Shown: positions 28,735 to 41,115, counted from the first letter of the stretch. The stretch: DNA of 64,000 nt from Aplysia californica (GCF_000002075.1 NW_004797878.1:319129-383128), one strand, 5' to 3'. Numbers and translations are program-made. The notes: generated from the sequence alone by a model not told the origin.

Positions 28735-29704
28735 TGAATTATGGCTACAGACAAAAAATGAAGAAAATGTCAGTCTAAAAGGAAGGGGTGGGGGGGGGGG
28801 TAATTATGCATAGATAAACTTGCATTTTATTACAGTGTGTGTGTGTGTGTGCACGCGCTTGTGTTTGTCTAAAAAGAAAAAGAAAAAATGTTAATTTCAA
28901 TAATGAAAAAAAAGTAAATTGAATGCTGTATTATTTTACAGTGACAGGGGGGAAAGCAGACTTTTAAGCATGATTTTATTAGTCTACTAAACCTTATATA
29001 TACTGTTTTATAAAACCAAGGAAAGGAATTCTGAATATTTAAAGATGTAAAAACAGAATACATTTTTTAAAAATGATTTAAATCACTGAGTTTTATTTTT
29101 TAAATCAAGTTGATTAATTTTTTTTTTAATCAACTGATTTAAATCGACCTGATTTAAATCAACCCAACCCTGATTTCAATTATGAAAAAAAAGTCAATTG
29201 AATACACTGTATTATTTTACAGTGACAGGGGGAAAGCAGACATTTAAGCATGATTATATTAGTCTACTAAACCTTATATGTTTAATAAAACCAAGGAAAG
29301 GAATTCTGAATGTTCAAATATGTAAAAACTGAATACATTTGTTAAAAAGTGATTTAAATCACTGGTTTTTATTTTAAAAATCAAGTTGATTGAAATGTTT
29401 AAAAAATCAACTGATTTAAATCAACCCAGCTCTGATTTCAATTATGGAAAAAAAAGTAAATTGAATACTGTATTATTTTACAGTGAAAGGTGGGAAAGCA
29501 GACTTTTAAACATGAATTATATTAGTCTACTTAACCTTATATCTGTTTTATGAAACCAAGGAAGGGAATTCTGAATGTTGAAATATGTAAAAACTGAATA
29601 AAAATAAATTTTTTAAAAAGTGATTTAAATCACTGATTTTTATCAAAAAAATCAAGTTGATTTAAATTTTTAAAAATCAACTGATTTAAATCAACCCAAC
29701 CCTG
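28471..29704. mobile_element. hAT-like MITE with triplicated terminal module
   Basis: Begins CAGGGTTGG and ends CCAACCCTG, flanked by a perfect 8-bp duplication ATACAAAA (28463-28470, 29705-29712), as for hAT. Three tandem units of about 265 bp (starting near 28905, 29172, 29433) each end in the terminal sequence AACC(C)A.C(C/T)CTG. A (TA)n run lies at about 28700-28731. Non-coding. Confidence 0.85.
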
Positions 29705-29819
29705 ATACAAAAGGAATATATTATGCGGGTATAGATCTATTTATAGCCACATACACTTTTTAAAATATTTAAATACACGCCAAGAAGTGATCCCCCCCCC
29801 CCCCCTCCATGTATAACTC

Positions 29820-30080
29820 TATCTTTCTCTCTATCTCTATCTCACTCACTCTCTCTCTATTTTTTTTTCTATAGATCTCTCTTTCTTTCTCTATATCGCT
29901 CTGTCTCTTTCTCTATAGATCTATCTGTTTCTCTCTTTCGCTCGGTCCCTGTACTGTATCTAAATTGTTGTGCCTCTCTCTTTCTTTCTCTATACTCTAT
30001 ATCTCTCTTTCTTTCTCTATATCTCTCTTTCTTTCTCTGTATATATCTATCTCTCTCGTTCGCTCGGTCCTTACATTGTT
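29820..30080. repeat. degenerate CT/CTTT/ATCT-rich region
   Basis: Imperfect pyrimidine-rich simple repeat; open frames here are artefacts of it. Confidence 0.85.
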
Positions 30081-30330
30081 GTATCACTCTTGCACTCACA
30101 GTCTCGATCTCCAACTTTGTCACGCGGTATGGTGCCAGTGTACATGTAGTAATCGTGGCTTTTATGGCATTGTTTCATAATACATGAACTGAGCATTCTC
30201 CCTTCACACAATACATAATATTCATCTGTGAAAACTATTTGCTGTTACTTTATCGACAAAGTTAAAGTTAGAGACAATATGGGGCAAACCACACCAGAGT
30301 ACCCGCCAAACAGTACAGCTAGAACCACGA

Positions 30331-30655
30331 TGTGGTGGAATCAGGCATTTGTCAATTTTGGGGCATATGGGATTACATGAATTGGCATCATCTTAAAAGC
30401 CTGTTTATTGGTCTCCCTTTTGGTGAAATAAATCAATCCATGCTGAATAGAAGTATAAATATTTGCGATTGAGGGAGGTTTGGCTCGCCTGGTTTCAGAG
30501 GTAAAATTAGCAAGAAAGTGGCCGCCAAACTTTGGTAACTTCCATAGTCTGAGTCTGAGAGTCCTTGAAAACTGAAAATTTACATTTTTGTGTCTCTAAT
30601 CAATTCTTTTTCTGTAAAATTCTCACAAAATATGTTTTTTAATGGACATAATTTT
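30331..30655 (+). mobile_element. GTG-MITE copy, truncated (orientation A)
   Basis: Left terminus CACGATGTGGTGGAATCAGG; right part missing after about 30655. A SINE-S head fragment lies just upstream at about 30280-30312. Confidence 0.75.
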
Positions 30656-30689
30656 ATTAAACTACCGTACTTCGTCAAGAGAAAATTTT

Positions 30690-31535
30690 GCATAAGATAA
30701 GATAGTATAAGATAAGATAAGATACATCCAGTGTAGAATTCTGTGGATACATCTTTATAGTCCAGATCCTGACACAGTGGTTTGGTGTTTCACCACGTAC
30801 ACACATACACAAACATGCACACACATTCAGGCTTAGTCACGTGCATAATATAACTGAACCGTAATATATAAACAGTAATTATATTAATCTAGATACATAC
30901 TCAGTCTTCTGACTGTAACTCAATGTTATACTGATGCATGCTCTAAGGTCATATGAATACTTGTAACAAAATGGTTAAAAAAATGAAAGAATTTCGATGG
31001 ATGGTGGTAAAAATGACCTTCTGTATCTTTCTTTGTTACAGATCAGAAGCCTAAGTCTTTTACTTCTGACTGATGTTTTTATTTGAGGGAACAAGGGATC
31101 TTTATTGTCTAAAAAGATGGAATTATTTTTTTTAGTCCAAGCTGTAATATATACAATTAATTCATCTAAGTAGAGGAATGAAGATGTCGAAATGTTGTAT
31201 GCTTTCCGTATTAACTGATTAAATTTTTAAAATCTTGTTGTCTTGTGTTCCCAGCCCATGTTGTTACACAGAAATTGATCATACTTTCTATGGTTGAAAG
31301 ATAAAATATGGACATCAATGTTTTATCAACTTTAAAATACATGAGCTTCCTTAGTAAATAGTCTTTTGTTCATTTTTTTTAATGCAGGAGAGAAGTCTCG
31401 ACACGCCATTTGAGTTTGTTGTCAACTGTAACACCCAAATACTTTTAATCTGACACTTGCTCGATGTTTTCACTTTTAATTTCGAGTGGCTGCAGGGGCA
31501 GTTTCTTTTCTAAAGTCAACAACAAATTCTTTAGT
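30690..31535 (-). mobile_element. non-LTR retrotransposon (LINE) 3' fragment
   Basis: On the minus strand, reverse-transcriptase C-terminal pieces appear: TKEFVVDFRK near 31535, then in other frames ENIEQVSDxKYLGVTVDNKL and, nearer the 3' end, PLFPQIKTSVRSKRLRLL and NKERYRRSFLPPSI. This is the usual order in CR1/Rex-like LINEs (TKE-V-DFR, YLGV..D..L, R.S..P..I). Frames are interrupted by stops and shifts. The 3' UTR ends in a TTATC tail at about 30690-30725. Clade assignment is tentative. Confidence 0.7.
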
Positions 31536-31567
31536 GAGGAAGGAAGGAATGCAACAGAAAAAGATTT

Positions 31568-31752
31568 GTTTTGGAAAGAGTTTTACAGCACTTGCAACAC
31601 AATAAGGTCATCATATAAGTGCCGAAGATTAGAGGTTTTACAAGAGAGTAACAAACACAAAAAAAGGAGGGGAGATAAAGACGATAGATACACATGTTTG
31701 AAAGGAAAGATGAAGCAAAGCACACCAGAGCACCCGTCAACCACCCACAACA
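31568..31752 (-). mobile_element. SINE-S copy
   Basis: Full length with a CACTTGCAACACAATAAGG hairpin and AGCACCCGTCAACCACCCAC head. Inserted next to the LINE fragment. Confidence 0.85.
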
Positions 31753-31888
31753 GAAAAAGAGAAGAGAAAACAAAGAAAAAATTGCATACAATAAATGAAC
31801 TAATCACAGTAGGGCTACTCACTATACATTACAGGTACAGTACAACAAGAAGAAAAATAAGCAGAAATTCAGTTTCCAGCAAGCAAAG

Positions 31889-31894
31889 TTTATT
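31889..31894 (-). promoter_or_regulatory. candidate poly(A) signal
   Basis: AATAAA on the minus strand followed within 40 nt by T/G-rich TTGCTGG...TTTCTGCTTATTTTTC. Could end a long minus-strand 3' exon (see 31895-47098). Confidence 0.4.
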
Positions 31895-32355
31895 TCAACA
31901 AGTTTGATCTTAATTAAAAATAATCTAATCTTTAACACTTAATCTAACTAAATTCAAATAAAATGGAAAATGGACATTGTAAGCAAATCTTAAGTACATC
32001 TTTAAGGAAAAAAACAAACCGACACAAGCACAATTCATTTTAATGACTGAAAAAAACAAAACAAAAAAACATAGAACACACGTTCAAAGTTTTAAATACA
32101 CTATGTATTCAATTAAGATCCATTAATCATAGCAGTACATGTAGCAAGGAAAATACTGCAGGCCTACTGCACCCTTCCCCCTCCCCACCTCCTTTCCACC
32201 TAAAAAAACCCCACAACTTTATAAAAGAGCACAAGTGACAATGGTAAGTATATAAGTACACTACAAAAATGGCACTCAGATCATACAATGCAGTTTGGGA
32301 GTAGGTTTAGTTGAAAGTCTAACGAAGTGTCTGGTTACGTAGAAGAAGAAAGCCT

Positions 32356-32527
32356 TTCTAGTAAGTGATTTACAGCACTTGCAACACAATAAGGTCATAT
32401 AAGTGCCGAAGAATAGATGTGCTACAAGAGAGTAACATACATAAAAAAGGAGGAGAGATGAGGACGATAGATGTTTGATAGGGAAGGAAGAAGCAAACCA
32501 CACCAGAGCACCTGCCAACCACCCACA
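32356..32527 (-). mobile_element. SINE-S copy
   Basis: Full length, AAGTGATTTACAGCACTTGC tail/hairpin to AGCACCTGCCAACCACCCAC. Confidence 0.85.
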
Positions 32528-33306
32528 GATGAAGGTCTACCACCGAAGCAGTCTGACAGTTGGTGTAGTTAGAGGTCTACCAGTTTATACAGTACAGGCT
32601 TGGGACTGTCACTTGACAATAGTAAAAAGTAATTTGGTGATTCTACTATGTCATAAGAGGGGAGGGAAGAATCCGCACTCCCCGCCCCGATTTCTCGAAA
32701 CTAGTCACGTCTGGTCACTTGCTACTACTGCGATATACCAATCATATCAATCATAACCTTTACCAACGTAGAACTTTTTGATCTTATTGACACCGCAAAA
32801 TGAAGCAATCCACCCTCTCACACACACCACCCATTTTTGTCTAAAAGCCCCTGGTGCTGTCATTACCATGGCCAATATTATTAGGGGGGACTGAAGTAAG
32901 ATAGCAGTAGACCATAATGGGTCCAGCCAGACTTATGGTAGACTTTCAACTAAAAACCAAACAGGTACCTCAAATTGAGAATCACCCCCCTCCCCCCCTC
33001 CCCCAACCTCTTTCTCTTGTTTTTGTACGAATGTAACAAACTACAAAAGTCATGTTCATCAAGGAAAATGCATCACTTCAGACATCTGGCAAAGAAAATA
33101 CTAGACACAAGCAAGTGACAAAAGAGATCGTGTGTTTTTGCATAAGGTATATAATAACACCACACTTGGCACAGAATGATTTGAAAGGAGATCAAAGGGT
33201 CTTACATTACATCAAAATGGGTGTGGGGACTTTCAGAAGTACATTGAATCGAGAAGTTCACGTCACTGTTGTTCATATACTAAACTGATACCCTAAAAAG
33301 CTTAGC

Positions 33307-33400
33307 AGGCACAGGCAAACTACGGCCTGTAGTCCAGATCCGGCCTGCGAGTAGACCCAGTAATTAATAATGAATGAATGTGGCCCATAGTGGGTTGAAT
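33307..33400 (+). mobile_element. hAT terminal fragment
   Basis: CAGGCAAACTACGGCCTGTA followed by CCAGATCCGGCC resembles the well-known hAT terminus of the form CAGGGGTCGGCAAACTACGG. Only one end is visible. Confidence 0.45.
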
Positions 33401-33474
33401 TTATAAAAACAACACTGTGCCTCTCGAAAATTGAAACAAACAGTTTAAGGCCCAGCTGGAAACAATAGATTATA

Positions 33475-33915
33475 TGTGAGGCAGCGTGCTGGAATCAGGC
33501 TCTCGGCAATTTTTGGGCATGTAGAGTTATTGGTATCAACTTAAAGCTTGTTCAATTGTCTTTATTTGGATGAAAAAAATATCCATTTATCTTGAATGCA
33601 AATCGATATATTTGCAAATGAAGGAGGTGAGGGTCACCTTGGTTCAGAGGTAAAATTAGCGAGAATTGGCCCCCAAAAGGTTAGTAATTTCCTTAGCTTA
33701 AAAGTCCTTGTAACTGAAAGTTTACATTTTTTTGTGCCTTTAATTAACGTTTTTCAGTCAAACCCTCACAGAAATGAGTTCTTTAATGGTCATGAAAGGT
33801 GTTGAGCCAAAAACCAAAAATTTGATAAAAATTCACAAACCTGTGGAAAAATGCCAGTTTTTCACTTTGATTATTTTGATGAGAGCCTGATTCCACCACG
33901 CTGCCTCACATATAC
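33475..33915 (+). mobile_element. GTG-MITE copy (orientation A)
   Basis: Both termini intact (GTGAGGCAGCGTGCTGGAAT and CACCACGCTGCCTCAC), flanked by ATAT on both sides. Confidence 0.85.
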
Positions 33916-34461
33916 ATGTGTTCGGTGTTTTATCTCTTGAAATACCCTTGATTGACAAGGCTATGGACAGTGCCAATTTCAGTCTCGCTTTTGAGAGATC
34001 TGGTATTTCACTGATTTCACCTACTCTGGCCCAAGAGATATTCCAAATTACTTAATTAACCAAGCTGGCCTGAGACTTGGACCATTTGCCATGTGCCTGC
34101 TCCACAGATTGCCAAGTGTCCTTTGCAGCTGTGTAAACAGGGATAATTAAAAGTAAATTATCTTTTCTGAGGACACTTGACAGAGTCAAGAACTAAACCT
34201 ATAACTTTGTATAGCTAACTGGTAACTCCACAGCCCATTGTTATAACTAGGACTTAAGATGCCCATATTTGTACTTGAAGCGCCATGTGAAATCAGTTGA
34301 AAGAGAACATGTTAATGTTTGTAGTCCACTGTACAGCAACAAATCAACATAAGGAGAAAAAGAGAGCAGTAAACAACACAGTATACGCATCATCGTTTAT
34401 AAACAGCCTGAATAATAAGCTACCAACACCAAATGATTATAAGGAGACAACATGTCAGTTT

Positions 34462-34880
34462 CATGTTTAATAAGAATTTTACAACAGTTGCAGCATCATA
34501 ATGTATGTAAAGTGCCAAAGATTAGAGGTGTTACAAGACAGCAACAAACAGTACACAAAAGGAAGGAGGGGAGACCAGGATGATAGATGTTCAATACAGG
34601 GTTCCTGCCATGAACCCCCCACCAAATTTAAGATTTCAAGGAGAAATTAAAAAAATTAAAGGAAATTTGGTGAAGAAATTCACGCCAAAAGCTTATTTTT
34701 GACAGGCCTACACTTGTCCGAAAGGAATCATACTTTGTTCATGTCTGATCTGGCAAAATCCAAGGCGTTTAAAGGGAGATTCAAGAAGTTTTCAAGGACT
34801 CCTGGAATTCAAGGAGCCCGCAGGAACCCTGTCAATAGGAAAGAAAGAGCAAACCACACCAGAGCCCCCGCCAATGACCC
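34462..34880 (-). mobile_element. SINE-S copy split by a hAT-like MITE
   Basis: The SINE runs 34462-34596 and resumes 34832-34880. It is interrupted exactly within the GATAGATGTTxAATAGGAAAG block. Confidence 0.8.
34597..34831. mobile_element. 235-bp hAT-like MITE
   Basis: Terminal inverted repeats CAGGGTTCCTGC / GCAGGAACCCTG. TCAATA is present on both sides (34591-34596, 34832-34837), shorter than the 8 bp usual for hAT. Confidence 0.75.
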
Positions 34881-36029
34881 GGGGTGGCTACATGGAAGAC
34901 CAGCACACTGACGGGAACAACACTTCAAACATTGCAACAACATAGCATTGGGTCAGCGTGCATGAGGCTACAGGGCTGCTGTATTAAAAAAAAGACAACT
35001 ACATGTGGTAGCAATAATAATTCTTGTAAACCTTTTCCACACAATTAAGACAATTCAGATCATTTTGAAAGAAAGCTTATACATGTACATAACAATACTT
35101 GTCATAAATTGCTGAAGGGATTTTTTTCTAACGGCTGGCGGATAGGCACAAAAAAATCAGACCGATAGTCAGGAAGCAGGACGTAACAGACCTGGTCCCA
35201 CCCTCCCCTCCAGCCACCACCAAAGCAACAACAGTGATCATTTAGTCCCTCTCCAAAACTGACATCTATTGAAACGACACAGGCTTCAAAAAAAGATTAC
35301 CCTGATCCTGTTCGGCATAGAAAGTCAGGAAAAAGGAGAATTTATTGTCCCTTTTCACAGGATTGGTGTCTCTGAATCTAAAGCTACATCGTTATCAATT
35401 TTCCATCATAAATGTGTTTCCCCTTCAAGAACCATCCGTTATGACGATCATTAATCATAGTCACAGACATAGCTTATTTTTTTCACCACAGCTGCCACAC
35501 AGGCACAGCTTACGGCAGTGAAAATTGAATATTGCAAACTAATACTTCTTGTACAAACACATCCCTAGTTTTATTTCCCCGCCTTCCTGGCAGGGCATCT
35601 GTTCATAAATAAATATAATATATACCTCGCCTCGCACAAACTGCTTTACTTTCATAACTATTGCAACAAATAGACAACAATTTCTTTTTGTCTACACCAC
35701 AGTATATATTTCAAGGCCATCTGCAACAACGACGTGAAAAAGAAAACATAATTATTATATCGTCAGAGACATTTCGCAAGCACCTACGTCATTTCTTTTT
35801 TTAAAGAGAATTTAAGAAAAAAAGTATCCACATTAAAGCCATGACTCGTTATTTTGCTATTCAAATATTCTGAACTAGGAACAAAACAAATAAACAAGAG
35901 TAAAATTATATTGTGAAAATGTTGAAATGACATATAGGTTTAACACCCCCTATCAACACTATTAGGCAATTTAACAGACAGGATCTCCAAGTTCAACGTC
36001 CACCTCCGAAAGGACCGAGCCACATTAGA

Positions 36030-36160
36030 AATTCATGTAAAGTGTCTTTCCCAAGGACACAACGTGGTACCGAGCTGAGGTCCAAACCTCCGATCCCACA
36101 ATCTCACCATTACGAGTCAGGCAGCCTAACCAGTAACCTCTGTGCTACCAACACCACCAA
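36030..36160 (-). mobile_element. tRNA-derived SINE fragment
   Basis: Minus strand: GGTAGCACAGAGGTTACTGG (A-box-like), degenerate B-box, then ACGTTGTGTCCTTGGGAAAG ACACTTTAC, a conserved SINE body motif. Confidence 0.55.
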
Positions 36161-36731
36161 TTATTTATTATACTGAAAAAGGTCCCATTATCTTAATTTG
36201 AAAAAAAAAAAAACTTTACCTGGAAACCCCTAGAAATTGATTCGGGTGATAATGGAATGACATTACAATATATACCTTTTCGATTTGCAGAAAAATGCGC
36301 ATCAGTTATTCCATGGAGTGCAAATAGAGCACAACATTCAAAGCCTAGTTGTTAATACTGTTAGGTTTAAACCTTCCGTGAAAGCCTTATTTGACAAACA
36401 GGTGTATTATATACTCAAACCACTTAACAGACTGCATCAGGCCAAAATTTATCAGTAATTACTTAATACAAATAAGTAAAAAGATTTGTTAAAAATTACC
36501 CGCAGTTGTATGTGGAACTTCTGAATTGGCATAATAATCTCATATTAGTGGATTTCTCATTACAAGAACATGAACAAAGATTCTTCAACAACACTTTGCA
36601 TGACATTTGTGCAGAGTCGGTCTGCTTCTTCAAGGCAGTCAATAAAGAAGGGGCAAATTCTGCCCAAACTGCTGAAGACAGCACCAACCAATACCTGTAG
36701 TAATCGTCATCATTAACACAATGTAAAAGGA

Positions 36732-36788
36732 CCTCACCTCACCTCACCTCACCGAAACGTTGTAAAAAGACCTCACCTCACCTCACCC
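36732..36788. repeat. two (ACCTC)n blocks
   Basis: CTCACCTCACCTCACC blocks separated by GAAACGTTGTAAAAAG. Confidence 0.85.
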
Positions 36789-37019
36789 ACAATCCTGAGC
36801 CACTGGTAAAACTATGTAGGATACAAAGTCACGAGTAGAGTTATGAATAACACACTTGGGGGACAAAAAACCCAAGAAGTGTTAAGAACAAATATACAAA
36901 TGAAAACATAAATATGTGTTATCTTGATGAAATCATGGTCTCGTCAAAATATTAAAATATACACCACACCAAAAAAACCCACAAAAAACCCCCAACACAT
37001 TTCTTGCCTTTTAAGAAAT

Positions 37020-37383
37020 TTTAATCAGTTTTTCTCTTAGGCTGAACACTAACTTTTCATGTCCATTTAAGAAACACATTTCTGTGTGAATATTACGGAA
37101 AAAAATGTTGATCAAAGGCACAAAATATGTAAATTTACAGTTTCCCGAGACACCCAAGTTTTGACAGACACCAAACTTTGGAGGCCATTATCTCGCTAAA
37201 TTTACTTGACACCAGGAGACCCCCCCAACCTCATTCAAAAACAAATATTTCGACTTCCATCCAAGGCAGATTCATATTTTTTCCATCAAATAAAAGCAAG
37301 ACAAATGAACGAGCTTTAAGATGTCACCATGAACTCCACATGTCTAAAAACTGACTAGCGCCTGACTCCAGTGTTGTGACACA
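37020..37383 (-). mobile_element. GTG-MITE copy, truncated (orientation B)
   Basis: Interior and the right terminus (GCGCCTGACTCCAGTGTTGT) are present; left terminus is missing. Confidence 0.7.
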
Positions 37384-37985
37384 AATGCTTTCAGCCTGTT
37401 GGAAAATCCTTACATTATGGCCGCTTTTAAGGACAAGCGGTCTAACCCAGATTTCGGGGGTTTCCAGAAATCTTGACCTACACCAAAAGTGGGCATTGCC
37501 GTACCTAGGAGAAATTTGGCTTCAACCGTGTGTACATTTGTTTGGTTATAGAGAAAACTCTCCTTGTCTTTTAAAGAAACTGAACAACGGGCAAAAACTT
37601 TACCTTCGGTTTTTTCAAAACAGCATTTTTCGGGATAGCCCCCCTTGTACTTAAAAGCGACTATTTGATTGTCATGGTTCACAAAGCAAACAAAAAAAAT
37701 CAACTCAATATTGCCCAGCACAAAGTGACCAGTTCTGAGGTTCTCATTTTTTTAAAAACATAATAAAATAAGTTTTAATCATAACAACAGCACATACTTC
37801 AAAGTAAAGTGTCAAGAGTATTCTTATAATGGAAAGAAACAGAAGAACATGAAGGAATCAATCTCAAATGGCATTATAAGACAAGTTATCAACCGTAAAT
37901 TGCAAAATTAAGGCTGTTTGAAAAAATCCACAGTAAAGTCCACTCCTCCATTTCCTCCACATCATTGCTATTTTAAGTGCTTTGC

Positions 37986-37986
37986 A

Positions 37987-38013
<27 letters not shown>
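37986..38013. repeat. poly(A) tract, 28 nt
   Basis: Uninterrupted A-run; not adjacent to a recognised SINE. Confidence 0.95.
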
Positions 38014-38018
<5 letters not shown>

Positions 38019-38335
38019 AGAATACAATATTAGCTCTTTCAAAAACTCGGTAACCCTAAAAGTGGAATGACATTTATAACATGAAATGTTACCTATAAAA
38101 ACAATACATTCAAATAACAAGGGAAATACATACAGATATATATAAATTATATGAGATTCTTTTTTTTCCCCAGTTTTCTTAGGATGAACATCCAATAATA
38201 GAATGTCACTTAGTGCGGGTGAAAAAAAGACTAGCGTAAACATAACAAACAACAACAAATTTAAGGCATAATTTACATGTAAGATTTTCTATTATACCTA
38301 CAGTACAGAATTCAGTATGACTTTTACTGGGAACA

Positions 38336-38516
38336 GTTTAGTTTTAGTGAGTTTTACAGCACTTGCAACACAATAAGGTCACATAAGTGCCGAAGATTAG
38401 AAGTATTACAAGAGAGTAACAAACACAAAAAAGAAGGAGGGGAGATCAGGACCATAGATGTTTGATAGGAAAGAAGGAGCAAACCACACCAGAGCACCCG
38501 CCAACCACTCACCACT
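38336..38516 (-). mobile_element. SINE-S copy with target duplication
   Basis: Full length; ACTGGGAACA flanks both sides (about 38326 and 38513). Confidence 0.9.
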
Positions 38517-38527
38517 GGGAACATATT

Positions 38528-38690
38528 TTTAGCTTTAGTAAGAGTTTTACCGCACTTGCAGCACAATAAGGTCACACAAACAAGTGCCAAAGATTAGAGG
38601 TGTTGCAAGAGAGCAACAAAAACAAAAAAGAATGGAGGAGAGATAAGGACAACAGATGTTTGTTGATAGAAAGAAGGAGCACATATGATA
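38528..38690 (-). mobile_element. SINE-S copy, second of a pair
   Basis: Starts 12 bp after the previous copy in the same orientation; its head is damaged after GAAGGAGCACA. Confidence 0.8.
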
Positions 38691-39169
38691 AGGGCACAGA
38701 CTGACTAAAAGTTTACTTGGCTTCTTTGTAATAAAGAACATTTTCATAATAATGCCCTGATTGCCACAAAAAGGTAGGCCTACAGTGTGAAACACAATCA
38801 GCTAACTCAAACTCTCAACATAAAAGGTTGGATCTGATGAGACGAGAATACTCCATTTCTTAAAATTTATTAAAACTATATAAAGAAAATATATCATAAC
38901 CAACAAACACTTAAATGCACAAACACAGCCTCAATGCAATGAAACGACTGGCAGAACGGAACCCCCCCCCCCCTGCTGATGTAGCTTCATGCATTTGAGT
39001 TTGGGTGAATGCTTAAAATGAACAGTGAGTGTTTCGGCAGTCTATGGCATACTGTAACATAATGGTAGTTTTTAACGCTAGTTAAGCAACAAGGAGAAGA
39101 AAATGACTTCTTGTTTGAAACCAGATAGCTCCGTTTTTGCCGAGAAAGGGGTTGGGAGAGGAGTGGGGA

Positions 39170-39343
39170 GCTTGACATAAGAGTTTTACGGCACTTGCAA
39201 AACAATAAAGTCATAAAAGTGCTGAAGAATAGATGTGTCACATGAGAGTAACATACACAAAAAAGGAGAAGAGATAAGGATGATAGATCTTTGATAGGAA
39301 AGAAGGAGCAAACCACACGAGAGCACCCGCCAACCACCTGGTG
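39170..39343 (-). mobile_element. SINE-S copy
   Basis: TAAGAGTTTTACGGCACTTG to AGCACCCGCCAACCACC. Confidence 0.85.
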
Positions 39344-39514
39344 TGTGTGCAGGGGGTTACATGGTGACTACGGCAGTGCAACAAGTTCTCTGTCAACTTC
39401 TTTAAAAGACAAAAAGGTGATGAGAGCAGCTGGGGACCAAGAGACACGTGAACTTTAAAAGGACGACAAACACCTGTGTACTTAAACATCTCGATAATGC
39501 ACTTGTCAGTTGGC

Positions 39515-39850
39515 TTTAGTTTGAGTAGAGTTTTTACGGCGCTCGCAACTGCATAAGGTCATATGAGTGCCAAGGGGTGGATGTCAACAGAGAAATCCTT
39601 ACAGGGAATCAGGCTTACTCTGCTCCCCTCTCTAGCTTCAATAGCACAAAGTCTCCTTCGACTATCAAGGTACCCTGTAAATAGCAGTTCACAAGAATGT
39701 GACAAACATACAAAAGAAGTAGAGGTAAAATGACAATAGTAAGGATTAGGAAAGAAAAAGCAGCAGTTCCCTTTTACCCCTCAGGCAGTTATGAGCATGA
39801 CATCGATGAATCAGCCCATTTACAATTCTACTGCAATGCACTTGTAAGCA
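39515..39850 (-). mobile_element. SINE-L copy
   Basis: Hairpin GGCGCTC/GAGTGCC, all internal blocks, ending near GCAATGCACTTGTAAGC; distal 5' end missing. Confidence 0.85.
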
Positions 39851-40149
39851 CAATGTGGTTCACATGACATTAAAAAAAAAAAAAATGCAATGTGAATTTT
39901 GCATAATCCCTGGCAACCATGCCAGGGTAAGTAATCATTCAAGAAAGAACTTTGGGACACCACTGATTCTTTCCTTTATATTCCCGCGACGACACATTCA
40001 GAATAGACATGAAATTTCCGTTATCGATGGGGAAAAAAAAATGATCACATCAGTCAGGCCTTCCTTATACTGGTAACAAACACTCAGATTCTATTGTCTT
40101 GAAGGCCGGACCCAACAACTTCGTTGTATGCAAGTTTCACTGAAGCTTT

Positions 40150-40324
40150 AGTTTTAGCAAGTTTTACGGCACTTGTAACACAATAAGGTCATATAAGTGC
40201 CGAAGAATAGATGTGTCACAAGAGAGTAACATACACATAAAAAGGAGAAGGAGAGATAAGGACGATAGATGTTTTATAGGAAAGAAGGAGCAAACCACAC
40301 CAGAGTACCTGCCAGCCACCCACG
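40150..40324 (-). mobile_element. SINE-S copy with target duplication
   Basis: GTTTCACTG flanks both sides (about 40133 and 40324). Confidence 0.9.
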
Positions 40325-40544
40325 TTTCACTGTATTGCTGCTAGGTCCAAAAGACCAAACAAACAACAAAACCAAGTAGTTCAAAGGACTGCAAAGTAAA
40401 ATAGATAATCATACCTTTGCAATAAAAATAATCTACTTATAAATAAGTCATAACTCAACATCTCCACAGAACATACTGAACTACAATATTAGGAAATTTC
40501 AGGAAACTAAAGTTTAACTCAAATGCAATCCTGGGCCTTTTTTT

Positions 40545-40678
40545 TAGGTTATATCAGTGCCGAAGATTAGATGTGTTTCAAGAGAGTAACAAAAAAAAAA
40601 AAAAAAAAAAAGGAGAGATACGGATGTTTGATAGGTAAGAAGGAGCAAATCACACCAGAGCATCCGCCAACCACCCAT
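40545..40678 (-). mobile_element. SINE-S copy, tail missing
   Basis: Starts within the hairpin (GGTTATATCAGTGCCGAAGA) and runs to CATCCGCCAACCACCCA; contains an A-run at about 40590-40610. Confidence 0.75.
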
Positions 40679-40684
40679 TTTTAA

Positions 40685-41020
40685 TTTAGTTTTAGTAAGG
40701 TTTTACAGCACTCACAACTGCATATGGTCATATGGGTGCCAAGGGGTGGACATTGACAGAGAAGTCCAAACGAGGAATGAGGCTTACTCTGCTCACCTTT
40801 CTAGCCTCAACAGCACAAAGTCTGCTTCGACTATCAAGGCTAGTAAGGATGAGGAAAGAAAAAGCAGCAGTTCCCCCTATGTTGTTCCACACAGTATGAG
40901 CATGACATTGATAAATCAGGCCATTTACAATTCTACTGTGCATAGGAACTTGTAAATATTCCCCCTTCGGGAATGGCCTAAAGACACTTCAGTCTTTAGC
41001 ATCGCCCTGGTATATATGGG
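40685..41020 (-). mobile_element. SINE-L copy with internal deletion
   Basis: TTTAGTTTTAGTAAGGTTTT tail; about 90 bp between ACTATCAAGG and TAGTAAGGATGAGG is missing; distal GGGAATGGCCTAAAGACACT present. Confidence 0.85.
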
Positions 41021-41039
41021 AGTGCACCTTATCATTTTG

Positions 41040-41115
41040 ATACCACAAGGTGCACTCTTTTATTTTAAAAGTGGGTGATCTGGTGTGGTTTGCTCCTTCT
41101 TTCCTATCAAACATC
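41040..41115 (+). mobile_element. SINE-S head fragment in opposite orientation
   Basis: GTGGGTGATCTGGTGTGGTT then TGCTCCTTCTTTCC on the plus strand. One of only two SINE pieces seen in this orientation. Confidence 0.65.

Noticed and set aside
29869-30180. Arg/Glu-rich and Leu/Ser-rich frames
   Set aside because: Degenerate CT/ATCT simple repeat.
31464-31907. 147-codon open frame
   Set aside because: Mostly SINE-S antisense sequence; similar frames recur in every SINE-S copy.
37376-37721. 92- and 103-codon frames on both strands
   Set aside because: Overlap the edge of a truncated GTG-MITE and adjacent AT-rich DNA; no family resemblance.
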